A stretch of 64,000 bases of DNA from Bufo bufo (Eukaryota; Chordata; Amphibia; Anura; Bufonidae): NCBI RefSeq assembly GCF_905171765.1, contig NC_053397.1, positions 117,858,378 to 117,922,377 on the forward strand. The letters are read 5' to 3'. Made by a program: the position numbers and the translations under genes. The notes under the pieces are model-generated. The model was not told the origin of the DNA, ran no database searches, and saw only the letters and a list, made by a program, of their open reading frames with translations. This document shows, in pieces, positions 42,440 to 52,962 of this stretch. Every line of letters starts with the position of its first letter. The stretch's first letter is position 1.

Positions 42440-43876
42440 TTAAAGAACCTTTCTACCGAAAGCCAAATCGACTACAGCAGAAAGGTCCAACTTGTAATGT
42501 CTAACAAACAGATCTGATCCAGAGAGGCGCCTGCCTTCTCTGCCCACGAAGGTGCCACAGCCCTTAAAGAATGGGCTTTAATCTTTACTGGACAGGGAAT
42601 CCCCTGAATTTTGTAACACTCTGCAATAGTGGATCTAAGCCATCTGGCAAACAAAGCCTTTGAGAGCTTTTTGTCTTTGTCCTTGCCTGAATACTGTATT
42701 AGAAGGTTATCGTCTTTCTTAAATGACTTTGTGTCTTCTAAGTATCGTAGAACAGATCTGCGAACATCTAGGGCATGAAATTTTTCTTCTTAGGACTAGA
42801 GCAAAAGGATGGTAAAATTATTTCCTGATTTCTGTGGAAATTTGTAACCGCCTTAGGTAGAAAACTAGGATAATCCTGTTGTCAGAAATCAAGAGATATG
42901 GTTCCCTAAAGTATAGGGCCTGAATCTCTCCTAGACGTCTAGCAGATGTTATTGCAATAAGGAAGGCAGTTGTTAGAGACAAGTGTTTCAATGAACACTG
43001 TTAACCCATTAAGTACCGTATTTAGTTCCCACTGGGGAGTACTGGAAATAAAAGTTCGTCTGAGTCTGGAAGCTGCCGTCATAAATCTCTTAATCCAGCG
43101 GTGGTCCGCTAGAGAGAAATCATAAAAAGAACTGAGCGCCGAAATTTGGACCCTGAGTTTAGGTCTAGGCCGTTCTGAAGGAAATCTAGAATTTTCTGGA
43201 TTACTGGACGAGATGTATCTGGGGCCTCCTGTCCCATCCAGTTGCAGATTTTTTTTCAAAATTTTAAAGGTAGATCTTACATTTAACCTTCTTTCTACTA
43301 CATTTAAGGGCTTATTCATACGACCGTACGGCTTTTTCCGTGTTTTGCGGGCCGTTTTTAACGTATCAGTTTTTCCGTTTTTTGTTTCAGTAGTGTTTCC
43401 GGTTCCATTCCGTTTTCCCGCTCCGTTTTTTCCTAATGGCATATACAGTATACAGTACGGACCGTATACGGAATGCAAAAAATGACCCGTATATGGAACG
43501 CAAAAAAGCGTTTGTGTGAACGAGCCCTAAGCGTGTTGATGACTTTCTTCAATAGGCCTTGACGCCTTAGGATGTCGCCCTCGGGATCCATGCTGTTAAT
43601 TTGAAGATCTCTGGATTGGGTTCGACAGACTGGACGCTGGAGAAGCATCTTCTCCTGATAGGGAAGTATCCAGGGCTCCTGAATTTACATTTCTTTTAAT
43701 GCTGGGAACCAGCTTCTCTTTGGCCAGTAAGGCGTTATGAGAATTATTGTTACTGGCTTCCGAGAAATATTTTGAATCGTACGAAGTATCAACGGGAACG
43801 GAGGAAAAGCGTAGGCTTTTCCTCCGGACCAGGTCCATTTTTATTGAAAAAGCATCTATTGCTAGAGGATTTTCTT
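42440..43876 (-). pseudogene. DIRS-type element: end of RT/RNase H region and tyrosine recombinase
   Basis: On the - strand, from 43876 down, AIDAFSIKWTWSGGKAYAFP is followed by ILITPYWPKRSWFPAL, as in the RNase H-flanking domain of DIRS/Ngaro elements. A MITE (43308-43527) interrupts. The tyrosine recombinase follows: KLRVQISALSSFYDFSLADH, LNGLT, SARRLGEIQAL with the first catalytic Arg, AVTNFHRNQEIILPSF, then ARWLRSTIAECYK and KAHSLRAVAPSWAEKAG with the HxxR pair. The last Tyr is seen in another frame as FVRHYKLDLSA after a deletion of about 33 bp. DIRS elements integrate by recombinase and leave no target duplication. Several frames and stops show it is dead; no split repeats were found. 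Confidence 0.82.
43308..43527. mobile_element. MITE with TAA duplication inside the DIRS relic
   Basis: TAA at 43305-43307 and 43528-43530 flanks ends GGGCTTATTCATACGACCG and CGTTTGTGTGAACGAGCCC. 220 bp, no gene. Its termini and TAA sites resemble the MITE at 34749-35502. Confidence 0.82.
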
Positions 43877-43884
43877 TTGGGTCT

Positions 43885-44440
43885 AACCCCTTCCCGACTG
43901 CCATACGGCAATATACGTGCTAACTACACATGCCCCGTGCAGCTAGCACGTGTATAAATGTCGGCAGCCTGAAAGAGGGAGCGCTGCTTCACTGCTCTCT
44001 GCAGCGCTTCTCTGTGATGTACCTGGCTTCCTTCTTCTGCCCAGCAATAACCGAGCCTATAGCATTGGTTTCTGGGCAGAATAATATCTGTTGACCAACA
44101 CGATTCTTGTCCAATCATGGTGGTCATATGCTTACATGATCCAGCGCTCCCTTTGCTTGTTTCAGCCTCCTCCTCCTTCACATTGCGATCCAGGAGAGAG
44201 TGTAGAAGATACATCCCCGCAATGTACCCAGCTTCCTTCTTATGCCCAGGGATAACCGAGCCTATAGCATCAATTTCTGGGCAGAATAGTATCTGTTGAC
44301 CACCACGATTGTCCAATTGTGGTGGTCATATGTTTACATGACCGAGCGCTCCCCGTCCTTATTTTAGCCTCCTCCTCCTTCACTTCACAGTGCGATCCAG
44401 TGAAGGAGAAGTGAAGAAGAGTGAAGAAGACACGGTGAAA
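43885..44440 (+). mobile_element. piggyBac-type 5' end fragment with a tandem duplication
   Basis: AACCCCTTCCCGACTGCC and ACACATGCCCCGTGCAGCTA match the left end of 16481-19220. From about 44017 a 204-bp unit (TGTACC.GGCTTCCTTCTT ... CTCCTCCTTCAC) is present twice, to about 44400, with roughly 10% difference. The right end is lost. Confidence 0.7.
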
Positions 44441-44504
44441 CACTTCTCTATATATCTATATACATAGTATATAGATATATAATCTCATTTGCCCCAACCA
44501 GATT

Positions 44505-44835
44505 AGGGTACTTTCACACTAGCGTAAGGGTACTTTCACACTAGCATTTTTATTTTCCGGCATAGAGTTCCGTCCTAGGGGTTCTATACCAGAAAAGAAC
44601 TGATCAGTTTAATCCCCATGTATTCTGAATGGAGAGCATTCCGTTCAGGATGCATCAGGATGTCTTCAGTTCAGTCTTTTTGACTGATCAGGCAAAAGAT
44701 AAAACCGCAGCATGCTACGGTTTTATTTCTGGGAAAAAAAAACTGAAGACTTGCCTGAATGCCCGAATTTTTTTTTCATAAGAATGTAATTAGTGCCGGA
44801 TCCGTCGTTCAAAATACCGGAATGACGGATCCGGC
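44505..44835. mobile_element. Truncated MITE (GGGTACTTTCACACTAGCG family)
   Basis: The start AGGGTACTTTCACACTAGC occurs twice, 21 bp apart. The interior (CCGGCATAGAGTTCCG, GATGCATCAGGATGTCTTCAG) matches part of the MITE at 34749-35502. The right half is cut by Tc1 F. Confidence 0.72.
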
Positions 44836-46268
44836 AGTAATGGGACAATTGGCTTCTCAGCTGTTCCATGGCCAGGTGTGTGTTATTCCCTCATTATCCC
44901 AATTACAATGAGCAGATAAAAGGTCCAGAGTTCATTTCAAGTCTGCTATTTGCATTTGGAATCTGTTGCTGTCAACTCTCAAGATGAAATCCAAAGAGCT
45001 GTCACTAACAGTGAAGTAAACCATCATTAGACTGAAAAAACAAAACAAACCCATCAGAGATAGCAACAACATTAGGCGTGGCCAAAACAACTGTTTGGAA
45101 CAATCTTAAAAGGAAGGAACGCACCGGTGAGCTCAGCAACACCAAAAGACCGGGAAGACAACGGAAAACAACTGTGGTGGATGACCAAAGAATTCTTTCC
45201 CTGGTGCAGAAAACACCCTTTACAACAGTTGGCCAGATCAAGGACACTCTTCAGGAGGTAGGTGTATGTGTGTCAAAGTCAACAATCAAGAGAAGACTTC
45301 ACCAGAGTGAATACAGAGGGTTCACCACAAGATGTAAACCATTGGTTAGCCTTAAAAACAGGAAAGCCAGATTAGAGTTTGCAAAACGACATCTAAAAAA
45401 GCCTTCACAATTCTGTAACAACATCCTATGGACAGATGAGACCAAGATCAACTTGTACCAGAGTAATGGGAAGAGGAGAGTATGGAGAAGGAAAGGAACT
45501 GCTCATGATCCTAAGCATACCACCTCATCAGTGAAGCATGGTGGTGGTAGTGTCATGGCGTGGGCATGTATGGCTGCCAATGGAACTGGTTCTCTTGTAT
45601 TTATTGATGATGTGACTGCTGACAAAAGCAGCAGGATGAATTCTGAAGTGTTTCGGGCAATATTATCTGCTCATATTCAGCCAAATGCTTTAGAACTCAT
45701 TGGACGGCGCTTCACAGTGCAGATGGACAATGACCCAAAGCATACTGCAAAAGCAACAAAGAGTTTTTTTAAGGGAAAGAAGAGGAATGTTATGCAATGG
45801 CCAAGTTAATCACCTGACCTGAATCCGATTGAGCATGCATTTCACTTGCTGAAGACAATACTGAAGGGAAAATGCCCCAAGAACAAGCAGGAACTGAAGA
45901 CAGTTGCAGTAGAGGCCTGGCAGAGCATCACCATGATGAAACCCAGTGTCTGGTGATGTCTATGCGTTCCAGACTTCAGGCTGTAATTGACTGAAAATTA
46001 TTTGCAACCAAATATTAAAAAGTGAAAGTTTGATTTATGATTATTATTATGTCCCATTACTTTTTGTCCCTTAACAAGTGGGAGGCACATATGCAAACTG
46101 TTGTAATTCCTACACTGTTCACCTGATTTGGATGTAAATACCCTCAAATTAAAGCTGACAGACTGCAGTTAAAGCACAGCTTGTTCATTTTATTTCAAAT
46201 CCATTGTGGTGGTGTATAGAGCCAAAAATGTTAGAATTTTGTTGATGTCCCAATATTTATGAACCTGA

Positions 46269-46271
<3 letters not shown>
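44836..46271 (+). mobile_element. Tc1/mariner element F, 5'-truncated
   Basis: The right end reads TATTTATGAACCTGACTG followed by TA, and an inner copy of TTTTTGTCCC / AGTAATGGGACA lies at 46050-46075. The left outer repeat is missing: sequence starts at the inner AGTAATGGGACA. So about 200 bp of the left end are lost. Confidence 0.88.
44984..45994 (+). pseudogene. Tc1-type transposase F, multiple lesions
   Basis: It begins MKSKELSLTVK and meets a TAA, with a frame change before 45078. The main frame, to 45809, reads GVAKTTVWNNLKRKERTGEL, VLQ-type second helix-turn-helix, NILWTDETKINLY with the first Asp, VKHGGGSVMAWACMA, and [13 protein letters not shown] with the second Asp. A TAA replaces Gln in the [11 protein letters not shown] motif (45807-45809); the Glu is read beyond it in [13 protein letters not shown] last shift gives the end MSMRSRLQAVID. 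Confidence 0.9.

Positions 46272-46310
<39 letters not shown>
46272..46310. repeat. (TA)n microsatellite, left part
   Basis: About 33 bp of TA repeats ending AAATAA, between Tc1 F and the LTR at 46311. The counterpart at 53550 suggests one array split by the retrotransposon. Confidence 0.85.
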
Positions 46311-47080
46311 TGGGGCTTTGCTCTGGTAGACAGGCTAGCGGACGCAGTATAGATGCAATCACAAAGTCTTTCACTTAAACAGTTATTATTATTATTTATT
46401 ATTAAAGCGCCATTCATTCCATAGCGCTGTACATATGAGAAGAGGTATACATACATAATATAGACAATTGCACTAATCATAAACAAGACAAGTTACAAAC
46501 TGGTAAGGAAGGAGAGAGGGCCCTGCCCCTGAGGGCTTACAATCTACATGGTATAGTGTTTATTCACACATAAGTTCATAAAGTGTTCACAGTTCAGTGT
46601 TAATTCACACATAAGGAAACACAAAATGACCGTCTTGGTGTTTGTTCACACTATGCAATGTCCATAGAACAAAATCTTCACCTGGTTAGCAGTCTTTCCC
46701 CCAGCTGTCCACAGCAGGCTTTAGGTGCAGGCTTTCCAGCATGTGGCTTTCAAGCCTTTAGCACGACACCAATTCACAGATCCCAAAACAGAGTCTCCAC
46801 AGCTTCCTTGTCAGATGGAGGATCATCCACACATGGCTGGGTTTTATATAGGCCAATAAAAACCTGAAATGGAGCGTGGGGAGAAGCCACACACCCAGCA
46901 CTTTGGCTACTCCCAGTAAGAGTCGGCCGGGATCGACTTTACAGCCATATTAACAACAAACAGTGTCAATCAGCACTAGCTTCCACTGACACTTAAAACT
47001 ACCGGCTCCTACCTCACCGAGGCAAGGAACCTCGGCGGCACATACCTTCGATCAATGACGGCCGCTTGCGCCTTCCTACA
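46311..47080 (-). repeat. 3' LTR of Gmr1-like no. 2
   Basis: It aligns with 52963-53549 at both ends. After it on the + strand TACCTCCCCCTTT is the complement of a polypurine tract AAAGGGGGAGGTA. Confidence 0.88.
46383..46552 (-). mobile_element. LINE/SINE-like 3' tail, antisense
   Basis: A (TTATTA)n start is followed by AAAGCGCCATTCATTCCATA, GCGCTGTACATATGAGAAG and GGGCCCTGCCCCTGAGGGCT. The block is absent from the other LTR. On the - strand it would end in an ATT-type tail, like a truncated non-LTR retroposon. The family is not certain. Confidence 0.6.
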
Positions 47081-48148
47081 TACCTCCCCCTTTGTTCAAC
47101 CCTGAGGGGGTGCACACCCGCCAGACAGTGTACTCGGGACAGGGCATCTGCGTTTCCCTGTAACCTGCCTGTCCTATGTTCCACAGAAAATTTAAAGTTT
47201 TGTAATGACAAGAACCACCTGGTGACCCGAACATTCCTCTCTTTGGCCTGGCTCATCCACTTGAGAGGGGAGTGGTCGGCCACCAGACGGAACTTTCTCC
47301 TCAACAGATAATAGCGGAGAGATTCGAGTGCCCATTTGATGACCAGGCACTCTCTCTCCACTATACTGTACCTAGTCTCGGCTGGGGTAAGCTTTCGGCT
47401 CAGGAAAACAACAGGATGTTCCTCCCCATTGATATCCTTAGAGAGTACAGCTCCGAGGCCTATTTCAGAGGCATCGGTCTGTACCACAAACTCCCTTTTG
47501 AAGTCTGGCGTCACCAATACCGGGGACCCACACAGGGCAGACTTCAAAGCGGAGAAAGCCTTTTCCGTCTGCTCATTCCACTGAACCGTCACTGACTTGC
47601 GTCCCTTCAAAATGCCTGTCAATGGTGCGGCGACTGTAGCAAAATTGGGGACAAACCTCATATAGTACCCCACCATTCCCAGGAACGACTTTACTTGCAG
47701 AGTAGTGACAGGTCTGGGCCAATTCCTAATTGAGGTTTGATAATTCCGCGCCCAATTACATACCTCAGCTACTTGGTCTCTTCTAACCCTATCGTGCACT
47801 TTTTTTGGTTAGCGGTTAAGCCAGCCTTCCTAAGGGAGTCCACTACAGCCTGTACTTTACTGTAGGTAGGCGACTTTCCCAGTCGGTGCTGTGGATAACG
47901 ATATCGTCCAGGTACGCCGAAACGTACGAATGATGTGGACGGAGTACAATGTCCATTAGCCTTTGAAACGTGGCGGGAGCGCCATGTAGACCAAAGGGTA
48001 ATACCTTGTATTGATACAGCCCCTCTGGCGTGATGAAAGACGTTTTTTCCTTGGCAGCCTCCATCAAGGGTACCTGCCAGTACCCTTTGGTGAGGTCCAA
48101 CACAGAAAAAGACCGGGCTTGGCCCAACTTCTTAATATGCTCATCCAT
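47014..48148 (-). pseudogene. pol: Gmr1-like no. 2 RT (second half) and RNase H
   Basis: RT reads MDEHIKKLGQARSFSVLDLT, GYWQVPL, LPFGLHGAPATFQRLMD and SAYLDDIVIHS with an intact YLDD (near 47900), ending by shift at 47843. The next frame gives WPRPVTTLQVKSFLGMVGYY and RNase H: VVQTDASEIGLGAVLSK, ERECLVIKWALESLRYY, ADHSPLKWM and GNADALSRVH. The frame extends to 47014 inside the LTR. The RT start is 1.6 kb upstream, beyond the mariner insertion. Confidence 0.9.
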
Positions 48149-48161
48149 TCAGGGCATAGTA

Positions 48162-49798
48162 CAGGGTGGGCCATTTATATGGATACATCTTAATAAAATG
48201 GGAATGGTTGGTGATATTAACTTCCTGTTTGTGGCACATTAGTATATGTGAGGGGGGAAACTTTTCAAGATGGGTGGTGACCATGGCGGCCATTTTGAAT
48301 CCAACTTTTGTTTTTTCAATAGGAAGAGGGTCATGTGACACATCAAACTTATTGGGAATTCCACACGAAAAACAATGGTGTGCTTGGTTTTAACGTAACT
48401 TTATTCTTTTATGAGTTATTTACAAGTTTCTGACCACTTATAAAATGTGTTCAATGTGCTGCCCATTGTGTTGGATTGTCAATGCGACCCTCTTCTCCCA
48501 CTCTTCACACACTGATAGCAACACCGCAGGAGAAATGCTAGCACAGGCTTCCAGTATCCGTAGTTTCAGGTGCTGCACATCTCGTATCTTCACAGCATAG
48601 ACAATTGCCTTCAGATGACCCCAAAGAAAAAAGTCTAAGGGGGTCAGATCGGGAGACCTTGGGGGCCATTCAACTGGCCCACGACGACCAATCCACTTTA
48701 CAGGAAACTGTTCATCTAGGAATGCTCGGACCTGACACCAATAATGTGGTGGTGCACCATCTTGCTGGAAAAACTCAGGGAACGTGCCAGCTTCAGTGCA
48801 TAAAGAGGGAAACACATCATCATGTAGCAATTTCGCATATCCAGTGGCCTTGAGGTTTCCATTGATGAAGAATGGCCCCACTATCTTTATCCCATATCCC
48901 ATATACCACACCATACCATAAATTTTTTTGTTCCAACAGTTTTGGAGGGATCTATCCAATGTGGGTTAGTGTCAGACCAATAGCGGTGGTTTTGTTTGTT
49001 AACTTCACCATTCACATAAAAGTTTGCCTCATCACTGAACAAAATCTTCTGCGTAAACTGAGGGTCCTGTTCCAATATTTGTTTTGCCCATTCTGCAAAT
49101 TCAGTGCGCCGATCTGGGTCATCCTCGTTGAGATGCTGCAGTAGCTGGAGTTTGTAAGGGTGCCATTTGTGAGTAGCTAATATCCGCCAAAGGGGTGTTC
49201 GACTAATGCCACTCTCCAGTGACATGCAGTGAGTGCTACGCTGTGGGCTCTTGCTGAATGAAGTTAGGACAGCCACTGATGTTTCTTCATTAGAGACAGA
49301 TTTCATGCGTCCACATTCTCGCAAATCCAACACTGAACCAGTTTCACGAAACTTAGCAAGCAGTTTGCTAACTGTAGAATGGGAGATGGGTGGTCTCGTA
49401 GGGTGTCTTGCATTGAAATCTGCTGCAATGACCCGGTTATTGCGTTCACCAGACATCAACACAATTTCTATCCGCTCCTCACGTGTTAACCTTAGCAACA
49501 TGTCAATGGCTGTAAACAAAGAGAAACTTGTAAATAACTCATGAAAGAATGAAGTTACGTTAAAACCAATTGTTTTTCGTGTGAAATTCCCAATAAGTTT
49601 GATGTGTCACATGACCCTCTTCCTATTGAAAAAACAAAAGTTGGATTCAAAATGTCCGACTTCAAAATGGCCTCCATGGTCACCACCCATCTTGAAAAGT
49701 TTTCCCCCTCACATATACTAATGTGCCACAAACAGGAAGTTAATATCACCAACCATTCCCATTTTATTAAGGTGTATCCATATAAATGGCCCACCCTG
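48162..49798 (-). mobile_element. mariner-type element (DD41D) in the RT gene
   Basis: TA at 48160-48161 and 49799-49800 flanks inverted repeats that start CAGGGTGGGCCATTTATATG. The repeats extend some 150 bp with changes, for example the AACTTCCTGTTTGTGGCACA block. The transposase is on the - strand with one shift. 1,637 bp. Confidence 0.92.
48438..49501 (-). pseudogene. DD41D mariner-type transposase, one frameshift
   Basis: It starts MLLRLTREERIEIVLMSGER, with a helix-turn-helix (HSTVSKLLAKFRETG) and a second unit. The first catalytic Asp is in KILFSDEANFYVNGE. A shift near 48893, after KKFMVWCGIW, moves the frame; then EFFQQDGAPPHYWCQVR has the second Asp and WPPRSPDLTPLDFFLWGHLK the third acidic residue. 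I count 41 residues between the QQD Asp and the PLD Asp, hence DD41D, unlike the DD34E Tc1 copies around it. It ends HNGQHIEHIL. Confidence 0.88.
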
Positions 49799-49800
49799 TA

Positions 49801-50597
49801 TATGCATCAAACTTGGACACCTCATTCAGTTTGCGGAAGTCATTACAGAACCGCAACATCCCGTCTGGCTTGGGTATTAAGGCTATTGGACTGGCCCATT
49901 CACTTTTTGACTCCTCGATGACACCCAGCTGGAGCATTAGCTGCACTTCCTCCGCGATGGCTTGTCGCCAAGCCTCGGGTACCTCGTATGGTTTGAGCCA
50001 GACTTTTGCCTGAGGCTCAGTGATAATGTCATGTCTGAATATGGAAGTGCGTCCAGGAAGGTCCGAGAACACATCCGTGTTCCGACTAATGAACTCCCTG
50101 GCTTCCTGAGCCTGTTTAGAGGAGAGGCTGTCAGAAATGTTCACTGTGGCAACCGCTTCCCTTGCTTCAGACAGAGGGGCTGAAACCACTTTCCCTAGGA
50201 ACCCTGGTCGTGGGCTGTCTTCCGTACAGGTTTCCCTATCTTTCCAGGGATTGAGCATATTCACATGGTACACCTGCTTCAGCTTTCGCCTCCCTGGCTG
50301 GTGTACCTTGCAATCTACCTCTCCAATTTTTTCAAGCACCTCGTAGGGCCCCTGCCACCTAGCTAGGAACTTACTGTCTACGGTTGGTACCAGAACCAAT
50401 ACCCGATCACCCTGATTAAAGGTCTGTACCCGAGCCTGGTGGTTATAGATCCTACTCTGGGCTCGCTGTGCTGCCTCCATATGCTCCCTAACCAGAGATA
50501 AAACTGTTTCCATCCATCCTTGCATCTGGGTCACGCACTCAACAGCACTTCTGTGCGGTGTGGATTGTTGTTTCCACGCCTCTTTGGCCATGTCCAA
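49801..50597 (-). pseudogene. pol: Gmr1-like no. 2 integrase C-terminus and RT first half
   Basis: One open frame begins DMAKEAWKQQSTPHRSAVEC, passes the integrase C-terminal block GDRVLVLVPTVDSKFLARWQ and KQVYHVNMLNPW, a linker, and enters RT: KPYEVPEAWRQAI, EWASPIALIPKPDG, RFCNDFRKLNEVSKFDAY. It is cut there by the mariner insertion. Integrase and RT in one frame in this order proves the IN-RT arrangement. Confidence 0.92.
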
Positions 50598-51430
50598 CAG
50601 ACCGCGAAGGTGTCTGCCGTATAGCAGTTCGAAGGGTGAGAACCCAGTAGGGGCACCTCTCGCACTGTGAATATGAGATAGGGCAGACGAAGGTCCCAGT
50701 CCCTCCCATCCTTAGAGACCACTCTTTTTAGCATATTTTTTAATGTTTGATTAAACCTCTTTACCAGACCATCCATTTGCGGATGACACACGGACGTCTG
50801 AAGCTGTTTTATGTGGAGCAAATTACAGAGTTCCCTTATGACCTTGGACATAAACGGGGTCCCTTGGTCAGTCAGAACCTCCTTAGGCAGACCCACTTGA
50901 GAAAACATCTCCTTAACTATGATTTTGGCTGATGTATCCCGCAGTGGCACTGCCTCCAGGTACTGAGTGGCGTAGTCGAGGACGACCAAGATGTATTGGT
51001 GTCCTCTAGCAGACTTCGGTACTGGGCCTACGAGATCCATAGCCATTCGCTCAAATGGACCTCGATAATCAGGAGGGGTACCAGGGGACTAGGGAAATAT
51101 GGCTGGGGGCTCATTATCTGGCAGGTTGGGCAAGACTTACAGTATTCTTCTATGTCTCTGAACACACTGGGCTAGTAAAACCGCTGTAGAATCTGAGCCT
51201 GCGTTTTTTGCATTCCCAGATGACCCCCGAGAACATGCTGGTGGGCTAACTCTAACACGAGTTTGCGATAAGCCTGGGGCACCACTAACTATTCAATGGA
51301 TTCACCTCACAGCTGGTTTACTCAATACAACATCTCTTGATGAACCACAAAACGGGGGAACACCGACTCTAATCTATTATTAATTCATTTTCCCAGGCTC
51401 AGGATAGGGTTGGGTCCTGGTGTTGTGCAG
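50531..51430 (-). pseudogene. pol: Gmr1-like no. 2 integrase core
   Basis: The core reads MAMDLVGPVPKSARGHQYIL (first Asp), PKEVLTDQGTPFMS (second Asp) and DGLVKRFNQTL, where Lys stands in place of the catalytic Glu. The frame is lost near 50660. The N-terminal zinc-finger region (51050-51430) is heavily shifted; a CQ.C pair is visible. Confidence 0.85.
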
Positions 51431-51438
51431 TACCAAAA

Positions 51439-52365
51439 TTATCCCCGGAGACATTGAGGTCGGCTAGCTCTGGACCTGGTGGCAAGTCCTCCATGTCTCC
51501 CACCACCACACTTAGCGGGGTTGTCTCCCCCTCTTCCACCGAAGTGGCGGTCACCCCAACCGCTGGTCCCTTCGGACTCAGGCTCCAAGGGTTCTGGTCT
51601 CACCCCTGAGCCGGGCCACTCTGCTAGGGTTACATCTGTCTCATGGGTATCGGTAACTTTCGTATCCGGCCATAGTGCTGGGAAACCGGGGAAGTCTCTC
51701 CCAATTATTAGTTCATACGGTAATTTTGTGGCGACGGCCACCTCATGAGTCCACCTGCCGGCCACTATTGATAGAGAGACCAGGGCGGTGGGATAGTCTG
51801 TTAAGTCCCCATGAATGCACACAATGCAGACCTTTCGGCCAGTATACTCAATGGGCCGCACAAGAGCAACTCTTACCAGGGACACCAGGTTCCCTGAATC
51901 CTGCAGTGCCACTGCCAGAGTGTCCCCCACTTCCGGCTGGCACAGGTGACTATTGTCTACAGTCTCGGAGGTACCCGTGGCACACAGCTTCCTGGCATAC
52001 AATGAGTGGCGGTAGCCATAGTTGGTATCCATGGGTTCACCCCGATGGGGACAGTCGGCCCTTATGTGTCCAGGTTCGTGACACCTCCAGCAAACCACCG
52101 GGGCTGGGTCTGCAGGGGATACGTCCCGGGCGGATTTGGCTGGCACCAGCTGCCAGGTCTGGGGTCTAGATTTCTGGGGTTTGACTGGCCCCCTCCCAAA
52201 AGAACCCCTCTGCAAATTTCTGGTGGCCTCGTAGCGCTCCACCAGGTCGACCATCTCTAAGGCATTACCAGGAGACACCTGGCCGATCCAGTGCTGGAGA
52301 GGGTACGGCAAAGCCCTCAAAAACACATCTGCCAACAGACGGTCCAGCACAGCAGTGGGAGTCAA
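51439..52365 (-). pseudogene. gag-pol: Gmr1-like no. 2 gag C-terminus (SCAN-like, zinc knuckle) and protease
   Basis: One open frame of 308 codons. The start has DVFLRALPYPLQHWIGQVSP, then GNALEMVDLVERYEA, which lines up with a SCAN domain core. A CCHC knuckle CWRCHEPGHIRADC follows, then a retropepsin-like domain in which the active site reads LQDSGNLVSLV, with YELIIGRDFPGFPAL further on. The frame ends in a low-complexity GGRGG stretch. Gag and protease are thus in the same frame. Confidence 0.87.
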
Positions 52366-52477
52366 TATGTCAGGCTAGAGCTTTTTCTGCAAGCGGTGTA
52401 GCAGATCATAATATTGGTGTCTGGCGGGTTCAGCCGAGTTAAATTCCCAATACATTTACCCCCAGTCTCACCAGGAT

Positions 52478-52835
52478 CTAACTTTTTACGGTCAGGTAGT
52501 CAGCCGCTTGATCATCGGGGAGATCAAAAAACACTTGCTGTGGTCCAGACGCCAGGAACGGAGTGACAACCTCATCCCACTGGTCTCGGGGTAACATCTT
52601 CCTCACAACGAACTTTTTAAACATCGCCAGATAGGTCTCGACGTCATCCGAGGGGGACATCTTAGGGATCGCCGCACAGACAGCTTTCCGGGCATCGTGG
52701 GCATTCTGTGACGTTCCGGTCGCTTGTAACGCCATTACATGTTGTAATTGCAGCTGGTTAGTTTCCTGCTGCTGCTTGTTAGCCTCCCGCTGCTGAAGTT
52801 AGCCTTCACGAGGGCTTTCACGACAGCCTCCATTT
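52478..52835 (-). pseudogene. gag: Gmr1-like no. 2 gag N-terminus
   Basis: It begins MEAVVKALVKA, like MDDVVKALIQSA in element no. 1. After a shift near 52795 it reads MSPSDDVETYLAMFKKFVVR and WDEVVTPFLASGPQQVFFDL. Stops separate it from the SCAN-like part. Confidence 0.82.
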
Positions 52836-52962
52836 TGTCAGGGGACACGGGTCGTAACCTTGCCGGCTTAATATAGGACATACTCTTGTGCCCGTGGAAA
52901 ACCAAAAACTTTTCGGCTTTCAGGCCTGCCTCACTGCGTTTGCCTACATCCAACATCAATTG

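Noticed and set aside
43885..44440. 204-bp duplication considered as satellite DNA
   Set aside because: Only two units are present and they lie within a piggyBac-type end, so a local duplication is simpler.
46383..46552. Considered as a tRNA-derived SINE with RNA polymerase III promoter
   Set aside because: I could not find convincing A and B boxes, so only a truncated LINE/SINE-like tail is claimed.
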